Position numbers and translations under genes: made by a program. From an uncultured bacterium (GTDB taxonomy: Bacteria; Planctomycetota; UBA1135; GCA-002686595), in the NCBI GenBank assembly GCA_913058555.1, contig CAJXRJ010000552.1:1-5209 (forward strand): a stretch of 5,209 nucleotides of DNA, read 5' to 3'. Of this stretch, positions 4,541 through 5,209 are shown piece after piece. Below the pieces are notes generated by a model. That model was given only the letters and a program-made list of their open reading frames with translations. It was not told where the DNA came from and did not search any database. The stretch's first letter is position 1. Every line of letters starts with the position of its first letter.

Positions 4541-5209
4541 TCATCCGCGCGGGACCGGCTGGCACCGGGTGCAGACGTGTGTGCCCCGCTGCCCCACGAT
4601 GAGCTTCTGAATCGTCCGGCCACACCTCGGGCAGGGTTGGCCGTCGCGGCCGTAGACCTGGAAGAGGTGCTGGTAGGACCCCGGCTGGCCCTCCGGCGTC
4701 CGGTAGAACGCGTCGAAGCTCGACCCCTCGCGCTCGATCGCGGCCGCCAGAACCTCTTGGATCGCCCGGTGGAGCAGGTCCACAGCCGCTGGCTTCACCC
4801 GGTCGCTCCGGCGCTTCGGGTGGATTCCCGCCCGGAACAGCGATTCGTCCACGTAGATGTTGCCGAGGCCCGCCAGGAAGGTCTGGTCGAGCAGGAGGGG
4901 CTTGATGGCGCGGCCCCGCCGGCGCAGCTCCGACCGCAGCCAGTCCGGTGTGAAGTCCGGCCCAAGCGGCTCTGGCCCGAGGTCGCTCAGCGCCTCGCCC
5001 GCATCGGGCACGAACCGGAAACGCCCGAACTTGCGCACGTCGAGGAATCGCAGGGTCGATTCCCGTCGCCCCGGCCCCCGGAGGCGCACCCCCACCCGTT
5101 GGTAGGGCGGCTCCTGAGGTTCGTCATCGACCACAAGGCGGCCGGACATTCGCAGGTGGCAGAGGATCGAGCCCGCGGCCGCCCCCCCCCGCCCGAGGGT
5201 CATCACGAT
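4541..5209 (-). CDS. mutM: Formamidopyrimidine-DNA glycosylase (Fpg/MutM), 5'-truncated by window end
   Basis: The visible 222 residues are the C-terminal four-fifths of a base-excision repair glycosylase/AP lyase (usually about 270 aa) that removes 8-oxoguanine and formamidopyrimidines. Seen in order: H-L-R-M-S-G-R-L (family H-L-G-M-S-G), D-V-R-K-F-G-R-F with the lesion-intercalating Arg/Phe, L-G-P-E-P-L, the helix-two-turn-helix core with A-I-K-P-L-L-L-D-Q and G-L-G-N-I-Y-V-D-E-S-L-F-R-A-G-I-H-P, then L-Q/F-Q-V-Y-G-R and the zinc finger C-P-R-C ... Q-R-G-T-H-V-C-T-R-C, including its DNA-contacting Arg. The catalytic Pro2-Glu3 and the Lys57 equivalent lie beyond base 5209 and cannot be checked. 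It ends 79 bp before efp on the same strand, and the gap contains a candidate efp promoter. Nei2-type relatives are less likely given L-G-N-I-Y and G-I-H-P. Confidence 0.93.
   Translation of the reverse strand: MVMTLGRGGAAAGSILCHLRMSGRLVVDDEPQEPPYQRVGVRLRGPGRRESTLRFLDVRKFGRFRFVPDAGEALSDLGPEPLGPDFTPDWLRSELRRRGRAIKPLLLDQTFLAGLGNIYVDESLFRAGIHPKRRSDRVKPAAVDLLHRAIQEVLAAAIEREGSSFDAFYRTPEGQPGSYQHLFQVYGRDGQPCPRCGRTIQKLIVGQRGTHVCTRCQPVPRG

Noticed and set aside
4462..4623. N-terminal extension of EF-P to base 4623
   Set aside because: It overlaps the zinc-finger end of fpg and adds 54 residues of Ser/Ala/Gly-rich sequence not found in the EF-P family.

Overview
This is a high-GC (about two-thirds G+C by eye) bacterial chromosomal window carrying six protein genes, all housekeeping or hypothetical. 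I see no mobile element, CRISPR array, rRNA or tRNA. The first 48 bases are not genomic. They are an Illumina Nextera i5 adapter (partial P5, 8-base index, read-1 primer site, Tn5 mosaic end) left on the end of an assembled contig, so the source is probably a draft or metagenome assembly. The phylum cannot be fixed from the sequence. High GC, several starts without a Shine-Dalgarno sequence and an unusual EF-P suggest a non-model lineage.

Layout. 59-1342 (+) is an HI0933/YhiN-family flavoprotein. It converges on a two-gene minus-strand unit (2822 to 1366): a YhhQ-type queuosine precursor transporter followed, 5 bases after its stop, by a class I SAM-dependent methyltransferase. A 111-bp divergent spacer with a dyad separates this unit from a 156-aa hypothetical protein (2934-3404, +). 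Next comes a 487-bp stretch without a convincing gene (3405-3891) that is rich in inverted repeats. It includes a probable terminator for the incoming minus-strand gene and two sets of mutually exclusive hairpins. The right end holds two minus-strand genes: an elongation factor P family gene (4461 to 3892) and, 79 bp upstream of it, a formamidopyrimidine-DNA glycosylase (fpg/mutM) whose 5' end lies beyond the window.

How the genes relate. The main theme is translation and RNA maintenance: an rRNA-modifying flavoprotein family, a tRNA-queuosine precursor importer, and a polyproline-rescue factor beside a DNA repair glycosylase. The genes look like separate small transcription units, not one pathway. 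The most informative anomaly is the EF-P protein. Its loop tip reads T-P-T-A-R-G-G with Arg at residue 33, matching the E. coli YeiP/EfpL paralogue and not the Lys of canonical EF-P. The best candidate for something undescribed is the structured intergenic region between the hypothetical gene and efp. Both need comparative checks.
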